From: an uncultured Saprospiraceae bacterium
GTDB taxonomy: Bacteria > Bacteroidota > Bacteroidia > Chitinophagales > Saprospiraceae
Reading direction: 5' to 3'
DNA length: 64,000 nucleotides
Assembly (NCBI GenBank): GCA_938001865.1
Contig: CALLAW010000033.1
Span: 22,637-86,636, forward strand
Part shown: piece after piece, positions 28,703 through 36,315 of the stretch
How the letters are laid out: each line of letters opens with the position of its first letter
Position numbering within the stretch: the stretch's first letter is position 1
Notes under the pieces: model-generated
What the model saw: only the letters and a program-made list of their open reading frames with translations
Told to the model about the DNA's origin: nothing
Databases searched by the model: none
Position numbers and translations under genes: made by a program

Positions 28703-28801
28703 ATGGCAATTCAATCTGCTTACTACATATTATAAATACGTAAATATACCGCTAATTGACATTTTTTTTGAAGATATCAACATTAATGGTAAGTGAGTTG
28801 T

Positions 28802-28809
28802 TATTTTTG
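28802..28809 (+). promoter_or_regulatory. Candidate -7 box for the E2 gene
   Basis: TATTTTTG matches TAnnTTTG, 54 nt upstream of the E2 ATG, in the 160-nt gap divergent from recR. No well-spaced -33 element was found. Confidence 0.35.
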
Positions 28810-28863
28810 TTTTTTGGAGCAAATTATTAGACTCTCGTTATCGAGAAAAACAGATCAAAATAT

Positions 28864-30129
28864 ATGGCTGAAATAATCAGAATGCCTCGTCTCAGTGACA
28901 CAATGGAAGAAGGAATCATCATCGGATGGCTCATGAAAGTAGGTGATGTCGTAAAACCTGGCGACATCCTCGCAGAAGTTGAAACAGACAAAGCAACTAT
29001 GGAGCTTGAAAATTATGTAGAAGGTACTCTCCTACATATCGGTGTCAAAGAAGGTGCCGTACCAGTAGATGCAGTCATCGCTATCGTCGGCGAAAAAGGA
29101 GAAAATGTAGAAGAAATACTTGCAAATATCAAGGATGAAGCTCCAGCCAAAGAGGAGCCAGCAACACCTGCAGCGGAGACTCCCAAACCATCACCTGAAC
29201 CGCAGCCGGCTGCAACAGCACCAAAACCTACACCTGTGACGGCGCCAATACCAACATCTAGTGGCAGAATATTCGCATCACCATTAGCCAAAAAACTTGC
29301 TGCAGAGGGCAATGTGGATATTGCTAGTATTACCGGAAGTGGAGAAGGCGGAAGAGTAGTCAAGGCAGATATCGAAAACTATATAGCAAGCGGTGGTGCA
29401 TCAGCACAATCATCAGCAACTTACAATAGCACTCCTGCACTTGCAGACTTCCAGTATGGCGATGTGCCTGTATCTCAGATGCGTAAGACTATTGCCCGTA
29501 GACTCGGTGAGAGTAAGTTCAGTGCTCCACACTTCTATCTCACTATGGAGATAGATATGACCAATGCAATGGCAGCAAGAAAAATGCTCAACCAAGACGA
29601 GGAACAACGCATCTCATATAATGACATGGTGGTCAAAGCGTGTGCATCTGCCCTGCGCAAAAATCCAGCAATCAATAGTAGCTGGCATGGTGATAAGATG
29701 ACCTTCCACAAGGATATCAATATCGGCGTAGCTGTAGCAGTAGAGGATGGACTCCTTGTACCTGTCATCAAAAATGCAGATGCAAAACCACTTAGCGTCA
29801 TCTATAGCGACATCAGAGAGCTGGCTGGAAAAGCAAAAAATAAGAAGCTTGGAATGGATGAAATGACTGGTAATACATTCACAATATCCAATCTTGGAAT
29901 GTTTGGCATTACTGAGTTCACTGCAATCGTCAATCCACCTGATGCCTGTATCTTAGCAGTAGGCACTATTGTGCAAAAACCCGTCGTCAAAGATGGTGAA
30001 ATCGTAGTAGGCAATACGATGAAGGTCACTCTAAGTTGTGATCACAGGATAGTAGATGGGGCTAAAGGAGCAGCATTCCTACAGACCCTCAAAGACTACT
30101 TAGAGAATCCAATGAAATTATTGAGATAA
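28864..30129 (+). CDS. Pyruvate dehydrogenase complex E2, dihydrolipoamide acetyltransferase
   Basis: The 421-residue E2 protein has one lipoyl domain (1-80) with the modified Lys43 in EVETDKATMEL. An Ala/Pro/Glu-rich linker follows (about 95-135), then the peripheral-subunit-binding domain (IFASPLAKKLAAEGNVD..., about 137-173) and the catalytic domain with CDHRIVDGA near the end. The lipoyl and catalytic sequences resemble PDH E2 more than 2-oxoglutarate E2. Only one lipoyl domain is present, which is common outside proteobacteria. E1 and E3 genes are not adjacent. A strong terminator follows. Confidence 0.93.
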   Translation: MAEIIRMPRLSDTMEEGIIIGWLMKVGDVVKPGDILAEVETDKATMELENYVEGTLLHIGVKEGAVPVDAVIAIVGEKGENVEEILANIKDEAPAKEEPATPAAETPKPSPEPQPAATAPKPTPVTAPIPTSSGRIFASPLAKKLAAEGNVDIASITGSGEGGRVVKADIENYIASGGASAQSSATYNSTPALADFQYGDVPVSQMRKTIARRLGESKFSAPHFYLTMEIDMTNAMAARKMLNQDEEQRISYNDMVVKACASALRKNPAINSSWHGDKMTFHKDINIGVAVAVEDGLLVPVIKNADAKPLSVIYSDIRELAGKAKNKKLGMDEMTGNTFTISNLGMFGITEFTAIVNPPDACILAVGTIVQKPVVKDGEIVVGNTMKVTLSCDHRIVDGAKGAAFLQTLKDYLENPMKLLR

Positions 30130-30168
30130 GGAATTATCTCAGCATAAAGCCATGTTACAATCGTGTAA

Positions 30169-30211
30169 AGTAAAAGGGTTGATTCTATGAGTCAACCCTT
30201 TACTTTTTTTT
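30169..30211 (+). terminator. Intrinsic terminator after the E2 gene
   Basis: The stem pairs AAGGGTTGA with TCAACCCTT. Flanking AGTAAA/TTTACT pairs extend it to about 12 bp with one bulge. An 9-nt loop and a run of eight or nine T follow the classic pattern. It begins 40 nt after the stop codon. Confidence 0.9.
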
Positions 30212-30485
30212 AGCAAGACTACCCCCTAGCTTATACTTCATGCTAACTGGTTGTAATAATCGCAATATGTAGGGTATATGATAGTTAGGTGCAAGCAGCT
30301 CATTAAAACCAGAATTAGAATCTTCGTTCAAATGAAATAATCAGACAGAGAAATGTTAACCCTAAAAAACTAAGAGTCTTCCGGACACATTGTTACTTCT
30401 TCCATTCAGAACCTTTTTCCATCCACCATTCTACTATTTGGTGATTTTTCTTCAAATATTTAGAATGAGGAATTAATTTAGCTTA
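30212..30485. other. Gap before hipBA; possible gene remnant on the minus strand
   Basis: No intact gene is seen between the E2 terminator and the hipBA promoter. On the minus strand, 30393-30482 encodes about 29 residues ending EWWMEKGSEWKK and a stop. This looks like the tail of a real protein, but there is no start and an in-frame stop lies just before it. It may be debris from an earlier accessory gene. Confidence 0.3.
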
Positions 30486-30535
30486 ATGCTTGTATATAGA
30501 AACACATTAAGTATATTTGTCCGTAAATAGAAACA
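30486..30535 (+). promoter_or_regulatory. hipBA promoter with flanking direct repeats
   Basis: TATATTTG at 30512-30519 is an exact -7 box, with CTTG at 30487-30490 as -33 (21-nt spacer). ATAGAAACA occurs twice, at 30496-30504 and 30527-30535, exactly 31 nt apart (about three helical turns). One copy lies inside the spacer and one around the predicted start site. This is where an autorepressing HipB antitoxin would bind. Confidence 0.6.
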
Positions 30536-30537
30536 TT

Positions 30538-30846
30538 ATGAAATCTAAGAAGGCTGTTTTAATGCCTAAAGAACGGAAAATGCTTACTGACCTGGGAGAA
30601 AATCTCAAACTTGCAAGAAGAAGAAGACGCTTAACTTCAGAGCAAGTAGCAGAAAGGGCAAACATCGGCAGGTCTACCCTTTGGCATGTAGAAAAAGGCA
30701 GTGATCATATTAGTATTGGAATATACCTCCAGGTTTTTTCAGTTCTTGGATTAACAGACGATTTCAAGAAGCTTGCTAGTAATGATCCGTTAGGGAGAAA
30801 ACTTCAAGATGCTCAATTGACCACCAAGAAAAGAATAAAGAAGTGA
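30538..30846 (+). CDS. HipB-like XRE-family antitoxin
   Basis: Starting at the ATG (MKSKKAVLMPKERK) rather than an upstream TTG that overlaps the -7 box, the protein is about 102 residues. A Cro/C1-type HTH runs from LGENLKLARRRRRLTSEQVAERANIGRSTLWHVEKG (roughly 20-55). It ends in a basic tail (TTKKRIKK). The stop codon is one base from the hipA start, the usual antitoxin-toxin arrangement. HipB proteins neutralise HipA and repress their own promoter; the direct repeats just upstream fit this. Confidence 0.85.
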   Translation: MKSKKAVLMPKERKMLTDLGENLKLARRRRRLTSEQVAERANIGRSTLWHVEKGSDHISIGIYLQVFSVLGLTDDFKKLASNDPLGRKLQDAQLTTKKRIKK

Positions 30847-30847
30847 G

Positions 30848-32098
30848 ATGAAGGAAATTTTCGTATACGCGGATTGGATTAATTTGGAAGGACCCCATTT
30901 GATGGGAACATTAAAGGCAGAACTTCTGAGAGGAAAAGAGATCTTCTCTTTCTCCTACGATAAATCTTGGCTTGAAACTGGAATGGCCCAAGAATTAGAT
31001 CCAGATTTAAAAATGTACACAGGTCCACAATTTGTAAATGATGACAAGCCTAATTTTGGTCTATTTCTCGATTCTTCGCCAGATAGATGGGGACGTGAAT
31101 TGATGAAACGAAGAGAAGCGATTAAAGCAAGAGACGAACAGAGAAGGCAAAATCCACTTTTTGAATCTGATTTTTTGTTAGGAGTGAATGATGAAACAAG
31201 AATGGGAGCACTACGATTTAAACTAGATCCTGCTGGGTCATTTTTGCATGAAGGAAATGAGATGCCGACACCACCTATCAACACGATCAGAGAATTGGAG
31301 CAAGCGAGTCTTAGATATGAAAATGATAACTTCATTGATGATCCCAAAGCAAAGGAATGGTTAAATCTCCTGTTTGCACCAGGGTCTCCTCTTGGAGGAG
31401 CACGTCCTAAAGCAAACGTCATAGATCCAAAAGGAAATCTTCTGATTGCTAAATTCCCCAGTAAGAATGATGAAAGAGATACCGGAGCATGGGAATATAT
31501 TTGTTATCAAATGGCCATCGATTTCGGTATTCGAATGGCAAACTGTGATGCTCGAATCTATTCAAGAGATCAACATACTTTTTTAACAAAACGCTTTGAT
31601 CGATCAGGAACTGATCGAACTCATTTTGCTTCAGCAATGACACTACTAGGCTATAAAGATGGTCATGATCATGCTCAAGGTGGTTCCTATTTAGAAATTG
31701 TAGAAATGATCGAACAATACGGAGCGGACCCAACAGCCGATATACGTGAGTTGTGGAAAAGGATCGTTTTTTCTGTTGCCGTCTCCAATACAGATGATCA
31801 TCTACGAAATCATGGATTTCTTCTAAACCCAAAAGAAGGATGGAAGTTGAGTCCAGCTTATGATATCAATCCAAACCCAGATGGATATGGATTGAGCTTA
31901 AATATTGACGAAGATGATAATAGTCTCAATTTTGATCTTTGCTTAGAAGTGCATTCTTACTTTAGATTGAAGGAAGAAGAAGCAAAAAAAGAGATTGATA
32001 AAATAAAGGAGATCTGCCAATCCTGGGAAGCAAGAGCAGGGCAAATGAAACTAAAAAGAAACGAAGTAGAATTAGTGAGACCCGCTTTTGAAAAATAG
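30848..32098 (+). CDS. HipA-family serine/threonine kinase toxin
   Basis: The 416-residue protein has the HipA N-subdomain 1 (about 5-110, with DRWGRELM) and the kinase core. The phosphate-binding loop is GGARPKANV (183-191), the catalytic loop NTDDHLRNHG has Asp316, and the metal-binding SPAYDINP has Asp339. All core residues appear intact. In E. coli, HipA phosphorylates glutamyl-tRNA synthetase and induces persistence; related toxins hit other targets, so the substrate here is open. It is cotranscribed with hipB. Codon usage looks less rich in ATC/CTC/GTC than neighbouring genes, which would fit acquisition; this is only a visual impression. Confidence 0.9.
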   Translation: MKEIFVYADWINLEGPHLMGTLKAELLRGKEIFSFSYDKSWLETGMAQELDPDLKMYTGPQFVNDDKPNFGLFLDSSPDRWGRELMKRREAIKARDEQRRQNPLFESDFLLGVNDETRMGALRFKLDPAGSFLHEGNEMPTPPINTIRELEQASLRYENDNFIDDPKAKEWLNLLFAPGSPLGGARPKANVIDPKGNLLIAKFPSKNDERDTGAWEYICYQMAIDFGIRMANCDARIYSRDQHTFLTKRFDRSGTDRTHFASAMTLLGYKDGHDHAQGGSYLEIVEMIEQYGADPTADIRELWKRIVFSVAVSNTDDHLRNHGFLLNPKEGWKLSPAYDINPNPDGYGLSLNIDEDDNSLNFDLCLEVHSYFRLKEEEAKKEIDKIKEICQSWEARAGQMKLKRNEVELVRPAFEK

Positions 32099-32189
32099 TC
32101 TAGAGCAAAAAAATAGACCAGAAAGACAACCCAAGAAAGAGATAGTAAATTAACAAATGATAGTAAACAAGTAGAATTGCCAGGCACAC

Positions 32190-32560
32190 ATCGAGTAGAC
32201 GGCTGACAAGATTGTAGTCCTGCCAATACGCCTCTCATAGCTCTGCTGAACAATGTCGAAGTACAACCGTACCCATTAGACTGTGCTCAGAGCAAAAGTT
32301 GAATAGCTGGCTGTACGGTTCTCGTATACGGCGGTTCACCAAATCGAAACTTTGAATTTAGAGAAGTAGTCAATCATAGGAAGGTACTTTCTACGCAGGT
32401 GTTACCACAGCATATCTCTCTATCGTCCAGAGACGGAGGGTATTATTATCCAATGTGACTAATATTTATATCTCATAGCGGGAGGACATCCCTATCCTAT
32501 TGAGTGAAGGACTTCTGCCACAATTTGCAATATTCTTTGAGGTATTTCACAACTCCTCAT
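32190..32560 (-). mobile_element. Probable degenerate group II intron (domain I pieces, broken domain V, domain VI)
   Basis: Read on the minus strand, 32337-32313 gives GAACCGCCGTATACGAGAACC..., like the 5' half of group II domain V. GTACGGT and TGAGAGG (minus strand, about 32272-32232) resemble its 3' half, but are separated by about 40 and 20 nt of extra sequence. Then GGCAG...CAGCC (32224-32202) forms a domain VI-like hairpin, ending GTCTACTCGAT at about 32190 with a candidate branch-point A. Upstream, 32400-32560 resembles domain I text. No maturase ORF remains. The match is from memory of such introns and the 5' edge is uncertain. Confidence 0.45.
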
Positions 32561-32611
32561 GCGGTTTGATGTTTTCCATCATGTTGACATCAATTACTCT
32601 ATGATCATTTC

Positions 32612-33217
32612 ATGAAAAAATCTATGACTAATCCTAGACAGCCACTCATTCATCCATCTTATATCGTCATGACTCTTGTACTTGCTGGAGTATCAGCACT
32701 CTTTCTAGGGTTCTCTGCTTCGTACTTGTACAATCGATTTACGGTAGGGCTAGAGCCTATCGCTGTCCCCATACTCTTCTATATCAATACACTTATCCTT
32801 ATCGGGAGCAGTTATACTCTCATCCAAGCTAAGAAGCAATACTTAGAAGATAACACCAGTAAGTATAAGACCTATCTATGGATTACGATGGGACTGACAG
32901 TGCTCTTTCTGATTGCTCAGATAGTCGCTTGGAACCAAATGTTAGCTCAGAATATCAGTCTGAAAAGTGGCAATATGGCAGCATACCTCTACTTGATCTC
33001 AGCAGTCCACTTAGCCCATGTCGTGGCCGGTATCCCCTTCTTAGGATATCACATCTATATTGCCATCAAGAAGATGGTATCACCAGTCAGTGTACTCGTC
33101 TACTTTTCAGATCAAGATAAAAAACGGGGCTTAGACCTTCTGACACTCTATTGGCACTTTTTGGATGGTCTTTGGATCTATCTTGTAATATTTTTTCTTG
33201 TTAATTATCTCTTCTAA
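32612..33217 (+). CDS. Heme-copper oxidase subunit III family protein
   Basis: The 201-residue membrane protein has five predicted helices. It ends with the CoxC/CtaE-type signatures HLAHVVAGIPFLGYH (about 133-147) and YWHFLDGLWIYLVIFFLVNYLF (about 180-201). It matches the short five-helix subunit III of bacterial cytochrome c oxidases. Subunits I and II are not nearby, so it may be an orphan or extra copy; oxidase operons lie elsewhere. The first 50 nt upstream adjoin the intron remnant. Confidence 0.85.
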   Translation: MKKSMTNPRQPLIHPSYIVMTLVLAGVSALFLGFSASYLYNRFTVGLEPIAVPILFYINTLILIGSSYTLIQAKKQYLEDNTSKYKTYLWITMGLTVLFLIAQIVAWNQMLAQNISLKSGNMAAYLYLISAVHLAHVVAGIPFLGYHIYIAIKKMVSPVSVLVYFSDQDKKRGLDLLTLYWHFLDGLWIYLVIFFLVNYLF

Positions 33218-33240
33218 GTCACACAATAGACCAATCTTAG

Positions 33241-33384
33241 TCAGCTTCTCTTTCGGTGTCTTACGACAAAATGTGTCCAGCAGAATGATGCGATCAAGAG
33301 TAACCCAGCAATATATACGACTGTATTAACAATGCAGATCAGAATACTATTTGTCAATACTCCATCGTAAGACAAATCCGTCAT
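33241..33384 (-). CDS. Possible 47-residue single-span membrane protein
   Basis: A short open frame on the minus strand starts with ATG at 33384 and encodes MTDLSYDGVLTNSILIC... It has one hydrophobic helix (about 13-36) and a very basic end (VVRHRKRS) before TGA. The positive-inside rule would place the C terminus in the cytosol. It lies in an otherwise empty 370-nt gap, antiparallel to its neighbours. No homologue is known to me and no -7 box was found, so this is tentative. Apart from this and the rhlE promoter the gap seems empty. Confidence 0.35.
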   Translation of the reverse strand: MTDLSYDGVLTNSILICIVNTVVYIAGLLLIASFCWTHFVVRHRKRS

Positions 33385-33497
33385 TAAGGCAGTATCCTCA
33401 GTAGCTTAGGGTCAATTAGGTCTCACAACCAATAGATAACAGATTTGATTATTTAATAATATGATACTCTTGATTGCTGTCACTTGTAATTTTATAC

Positions 33498-33505
33498 TAT
33501 CTTTG
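33498..33505 (+). promoter_or_regulatory. -7 box for the RNA helicase gene
   Basis: TATCTTTG is an exact match, with ATTG at 33473-33476 giving a 21-nt spacer. The predicted leader is about 75 nt long and AT-rich. A long leader is common for cold-inducible helicases, but no structure was identified. Confidence 0.5.
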
Positions 33506-33587
33506 CCGACATTAAATAACAGAGTCTTCCAGTCAAATTTTTTTTGTGCAGTAGAGTTTGAGTAGGTAGGACAACAAATTTGATTAT

Positions 33588-34850
33588 ATGAAATTTACAG
33601 AATTGGATCTAATTGATCCGGTACTTTCTGCATTGAAAGACAAAGGCTATGAAGAGCCAACCCCCATCCAAGAAAAATCAATTCCACTTGTACTTGACAG
33701 AGAAGACCTCCTAGGAGTAGCTCAGACAGGTACAGGTAAGACAGCAGCTTTTTCGATTCCAATCATTCAATTGATCCATCAGTTTGACGGCAGTCATCAT
33801 AGAGATGCACCACTGAGATGTCTCATCGTCACACCGACAAGAGAGCTCGCTATACAGATCGATGAAAACATCAGAGATTACAGTAAATACACAAAGACAT
33901 CTCACACGGTAATCTTTGGAGGAGTCAAGCAACACAGCCAAGTACAAGCACTGAAGAGAGGTGTACAGATACTTGTAGCAACACCAGGAAGACTCTTGGA
34001 TCTGATCAGTCAAGGATATATCTCTCTGGATGATATCAAGATGTTTGTCTTAGATGAGGCAGATAGGATGTTAGATATGGGATTCATCAATGACATCAAG
34101 AAGCTCCTCAAACTCTTGCCAGCTGATAGACAATCACTCTTCTTCTCGGCTACTATGCCAGATAATATCTTGCAACTCTCTAAGACTATCTTAGATAATC
34201 CAAAGAAGGTAGAGGTCACGCCTAAGTCATCAACTGCCGAGACGATCAAGCAGTATGTGTACTATACCAATAGAGTGACCAAGCATAGTCTACTTGTACA
34301 TATCTTGAAAAATGAAGACATCGAGCAAGTATTACTCTTCTCTAGGACAAAGCACGGAGCCGATAGAATAGTAAGAAACCTCAAAAAATCTAATATTCAC
34401 TCCGCAGCTATCCACGGCAATAAGAGCCAAAATCAGAGACAAAAGGCACTCAAGGATTTCAAAAATGGAAATCTGAGAGTACTCGTTGCTACAGATATCG
34501 CGGCACGTGGTATCGACATAGACAAACTGAGATATGTCATCAATTATGACATTCCAAATGTGCCAGAAACTTATGTCCATAGAATAGGCAGATCAGGAAG
34601 AGCAGGAGAAGAAGGAATCGCATTGTCAATCAGCGAACCAGAAGAAAACTGCTTCATTAGAGACGTTGAAAAATTAATCAACCAATCTATAGAAGTCGTA
34701 GAAGGACATCCATTCCCGCAGACCGAAAGACCAATGACTGCAGCAGAAAAGAAAGAATGGAATAAAGAAAAGCAAAGACGTAAGCAGGAGTTTCATGCCA
34801 ATCGTAAGAAGAGTGGCAATAGTCGAGGCAGACAATACTCTAGAAGATAA
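33588..34850 (+). CDS. DEAD-box ATP-dependent RNA helicase (RhlE type)
   Basis: The 420-residue protein has the full set of DEAD-box motifs: Q motif (YEEPTPIQEKSIP), I (AQTGTGKT), Ia (PTRELA), II (DEAD), III (SAT), V (ARGIDI) and VI (HRIGRSGRAG). A basic C-terminal tail (about 385-420, rich in K/R) follows, likely for RNA binding. RhlE-type helicases remodel rRNA during ribosome assembly and cold growth. It is monocistronic with its own promoter and a strong terminator. Confidence 0.95.
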   Translation: MKFTELDLIDPVLSALKDKGYEEPTPIQEKSIPLVLDREDLLGVAQTGTGKTAAFSIPIIQLIHQFDGSHHRDAPLRCLIVTPTRELAIQIDENIRDYSKYTKTSHTVIFGGVKQHSQVQALKRGVQILVATPGRLLDLISQGYISLDDIKMFVLDEADRMLDMGFINDIKKLLKLLPADRQSLFFSATMPDNILQLSKTILDNPKKVEVTPKSSTAETIKQYVYYTNRVTKHSLLVHILKNEDIEQVLLFSRTKHGADRIVRNLKKSNIHSAAIHGNKSQNQRQKALKDFKNGNLRVLVATDIAARGIDIDKLRYVINYDIPNVPETYVHRIGRSGRAGEEGIALSISEPEENCFIRDVEKLINQSIEVVEGHPFPQTERPMTAAEKKEWNKEKQRRKQEFHANRKKSGNSRGRQYSRR

Positions 34851-34871
34851 CTCTCGACAGAGATATCACTA

Positions 34872-34918
34872 AATAAAAAGAGGGAATCCCAGTATCGGGC
34901 TTCCCTCTTTTTTATTTC
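34872..34918. terminator. Bidirectional terminator between the helicase and DUF4197 genes
   Basis: The hairpin pairs AAAAAGAGGGAA with TTCCCTCTTTTT around a 13-nt loop, with A-run before and T-run after. It can therefore stop transcription from both convergent genes. Confidence 0.9.
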
Positions 34919-35006
34919 TACCATCCACAAAGTGGGTTTAGTATGTATCTAATAACTCCTCTCCTCCTTCAAGCTCAAGAGGGAGTAGCATGGATGTCTT
35001 CTATAC

Positions 35007-35717
35007 TTAATCTTGTTGTGAAAATACATTCTTCAATAAGTCGGTAGTTCTTTGCGAGACATCTGTCCTTATTCCTTTTTCCTTTTTAGCGATTAATGCA
35101 AACAATCCTACAAGTGCTTTATCTGTAATATGCTTCGAGATGTCTGGATTTTTCTGCTCTACAAAAGGAATCTTATTGTGAGCATTGATGATATCTGTGT
35201 AGAGATCTAGAGCTCCTACCTTATTCAATGAATTCACGATTACAGGCTTGAATTCATTGAAGAGTGGATTATAAGTCTTGTTGTTGAGGTATTGAGTCGC
35301 AGCATTGTTTTTACCCTTAAGTATCGTCATCGCATCGTCAAATGTAATAGACTTGATAGCACTGACAAAGATTGGTGTAGCCTTAGTCGCAGCATCCTCT
35401 GCCGCTGCATTGATCTTAGAGATTATCCGAGTTTCTATATTTTGAAATCCAGGAACTTTCTTTACCAAATTTACCACATTCTGTGCTTCTTGCGGCAGTG
35501 CAATCTTATAGATACTATTGAGGTAGCCTCCGTCAGCAGAGAGCTTCTTGACACTTGCATCTACACCAAAGTTTAGCGCTTCTTTGAGACCGTCTGCTAC
35601 ACTGAATTGGCTACCTTGAGCCGTACTATTAATGATATCCAAGGCAGTCTGCAATTGCTTAGGATCACAAGAGACTAGTCCAAGTGTTAAGCATAGTATT
35701 GAGAGATATTTGTACAT
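35007..35717 (-). CDS. DUF4197 lipoprotein
   Basis: The 236-residue protein has a lipoprotein signal (LCLTLGLVSC, then DPKQ). The body matches DUF4197: GLKEALNFGVDASVKKLSADGGYLNS (about 43-68), LPQEAQNVVNLVKKVPGF, and FDDAMTILKGKNNAATQYLNNKT (about 127-149). It is all-helical and would be anchored in the outer membrane or periplasm. DUF4197 proteins are widespread in Bacteroidota and Proteobacteria with no established function. Confidence 0.85.
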   Translation of the reverse strand: MYKYLSILCLTLGLVSCDPKQLQTALDIINSTAQGSQFSVADGLKEALNFGVDASVKKLSADGGYLNSIYKIALPQEAQNVVNLVKKVPGFQNIETRIISKINAAAEDAATKATPIFVSAIKSITFDDAMTILKGKNNAATQYLNNKTYNPLFNEFKPVIVNSLNKVGALDLYTDIINAHNKIPFVEQKNPDISKHITDKALVGLFALIAKKEKGIRTDVSQRTTDLLKNVFSQQD

Positions 35718-35838
35718 GATGTTATTTATAATTAGTGATTAATATATTTTTAATTTTACTCTAAGAGACCCTTCGGCATCTCAGCTTATTAACGAGCTCA
35801 ACGACCTTAAACAATCCGAAGGTCAAGTTAATTTTCAT

Positions 35839-36192
35839 TTAAAATTCTAAAGTAATCGTACTATACTTGACCCTGCCTCCCAACTGAGGTGTTGCTTTCT
35901 TTAGTATTACCTGAGCTGATGACACACTAGACCATGTAAGCTTGATAACATCCAAGATATTAGCAGCTACAGTCTCTAAGAGGAGTTGAGTGCTTGCCAT
36001 TTGCTCAGAGCACACCCTATAGAGGTCTTCATAATTGATCGTATCCTGTATCTCATCATCTGCTGAGTCAAAAGAATCCACCTTGCACTTTACAGTCAGA
36101 TAAAAATCATTTCCCATTTTTCTCTCTTGCTCATAGTACCCATGATAGGCATAGAAATGCATCTCCTCGAGTGCTACTGTAGTCTTATACAT
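35839..36192 (-). CDS. folB: Dihydroneopterin aldolase FolB
   Basis: I start at the ATG giving MYKTTVALEEMHFYAYHG; a longer frame with eight extra residues is unlikely because FolB proteins begin close to this motif. The protein is about 117 residues, the normal length. Key features are HGYYEQERKMG (active-site Glu near 22), an ETVAANILD helix, and VILKKATPQLGG with the catalytic lysine. FolB splits dihydroneopterin to 6-hydroxymethyl-dihydropterin and glycolaldehyde in folate synthesis. No other folate genes are adjacent. Confidence 0.92.
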   Translation of the reverse strand: MYKTTVALEEMHFYAYHGYYEQERKMGNDFYLTVKCKVDSFDSADDEIQDTINYEDLYRVCSEQMASTQLLLETVAANILDVIKLTWSSVSSAQVILKKATPQLGGRVKYSTITLEF

Positions 36193-36265
36193 AGTAATAA
36201 TTGTATCAAGAATCAAATAATGATATAAATGTACTGTTGTTTCAAATACTAACTAATGAATATAT

Positions 36266-36273
36266 TACTTTTG
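36266..36273 (+). promoter_or_regulatory. -7 box for the acyl-CoA dehydrogenase gene
   Basis: TACTTTTG matches TAnnTTTG and lies 42 nt upstream of the ATG, in the gap divergent from folB. A TTTC at 36240-36243 could be the -33 element. Confidence 0.45.
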
Positions 36274-36315
36274 TCAATAATTAGATTACAATTATTCTGA
36301 CTACAAACTAGAAAG

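Noticed and set aside
30955..31422. 155-codon minus-strand frame inside hipA
   Set aside because: Antisense shadow; hipA has all its kinase motifs on the other strand.
31957..32253. 98-codon minus-strand frame with hydrophobic stretches
   Set aside because: It overlaps the end of hipA and the intron remnant; its composition follows antisense hipA codons and no start context or family was seen.
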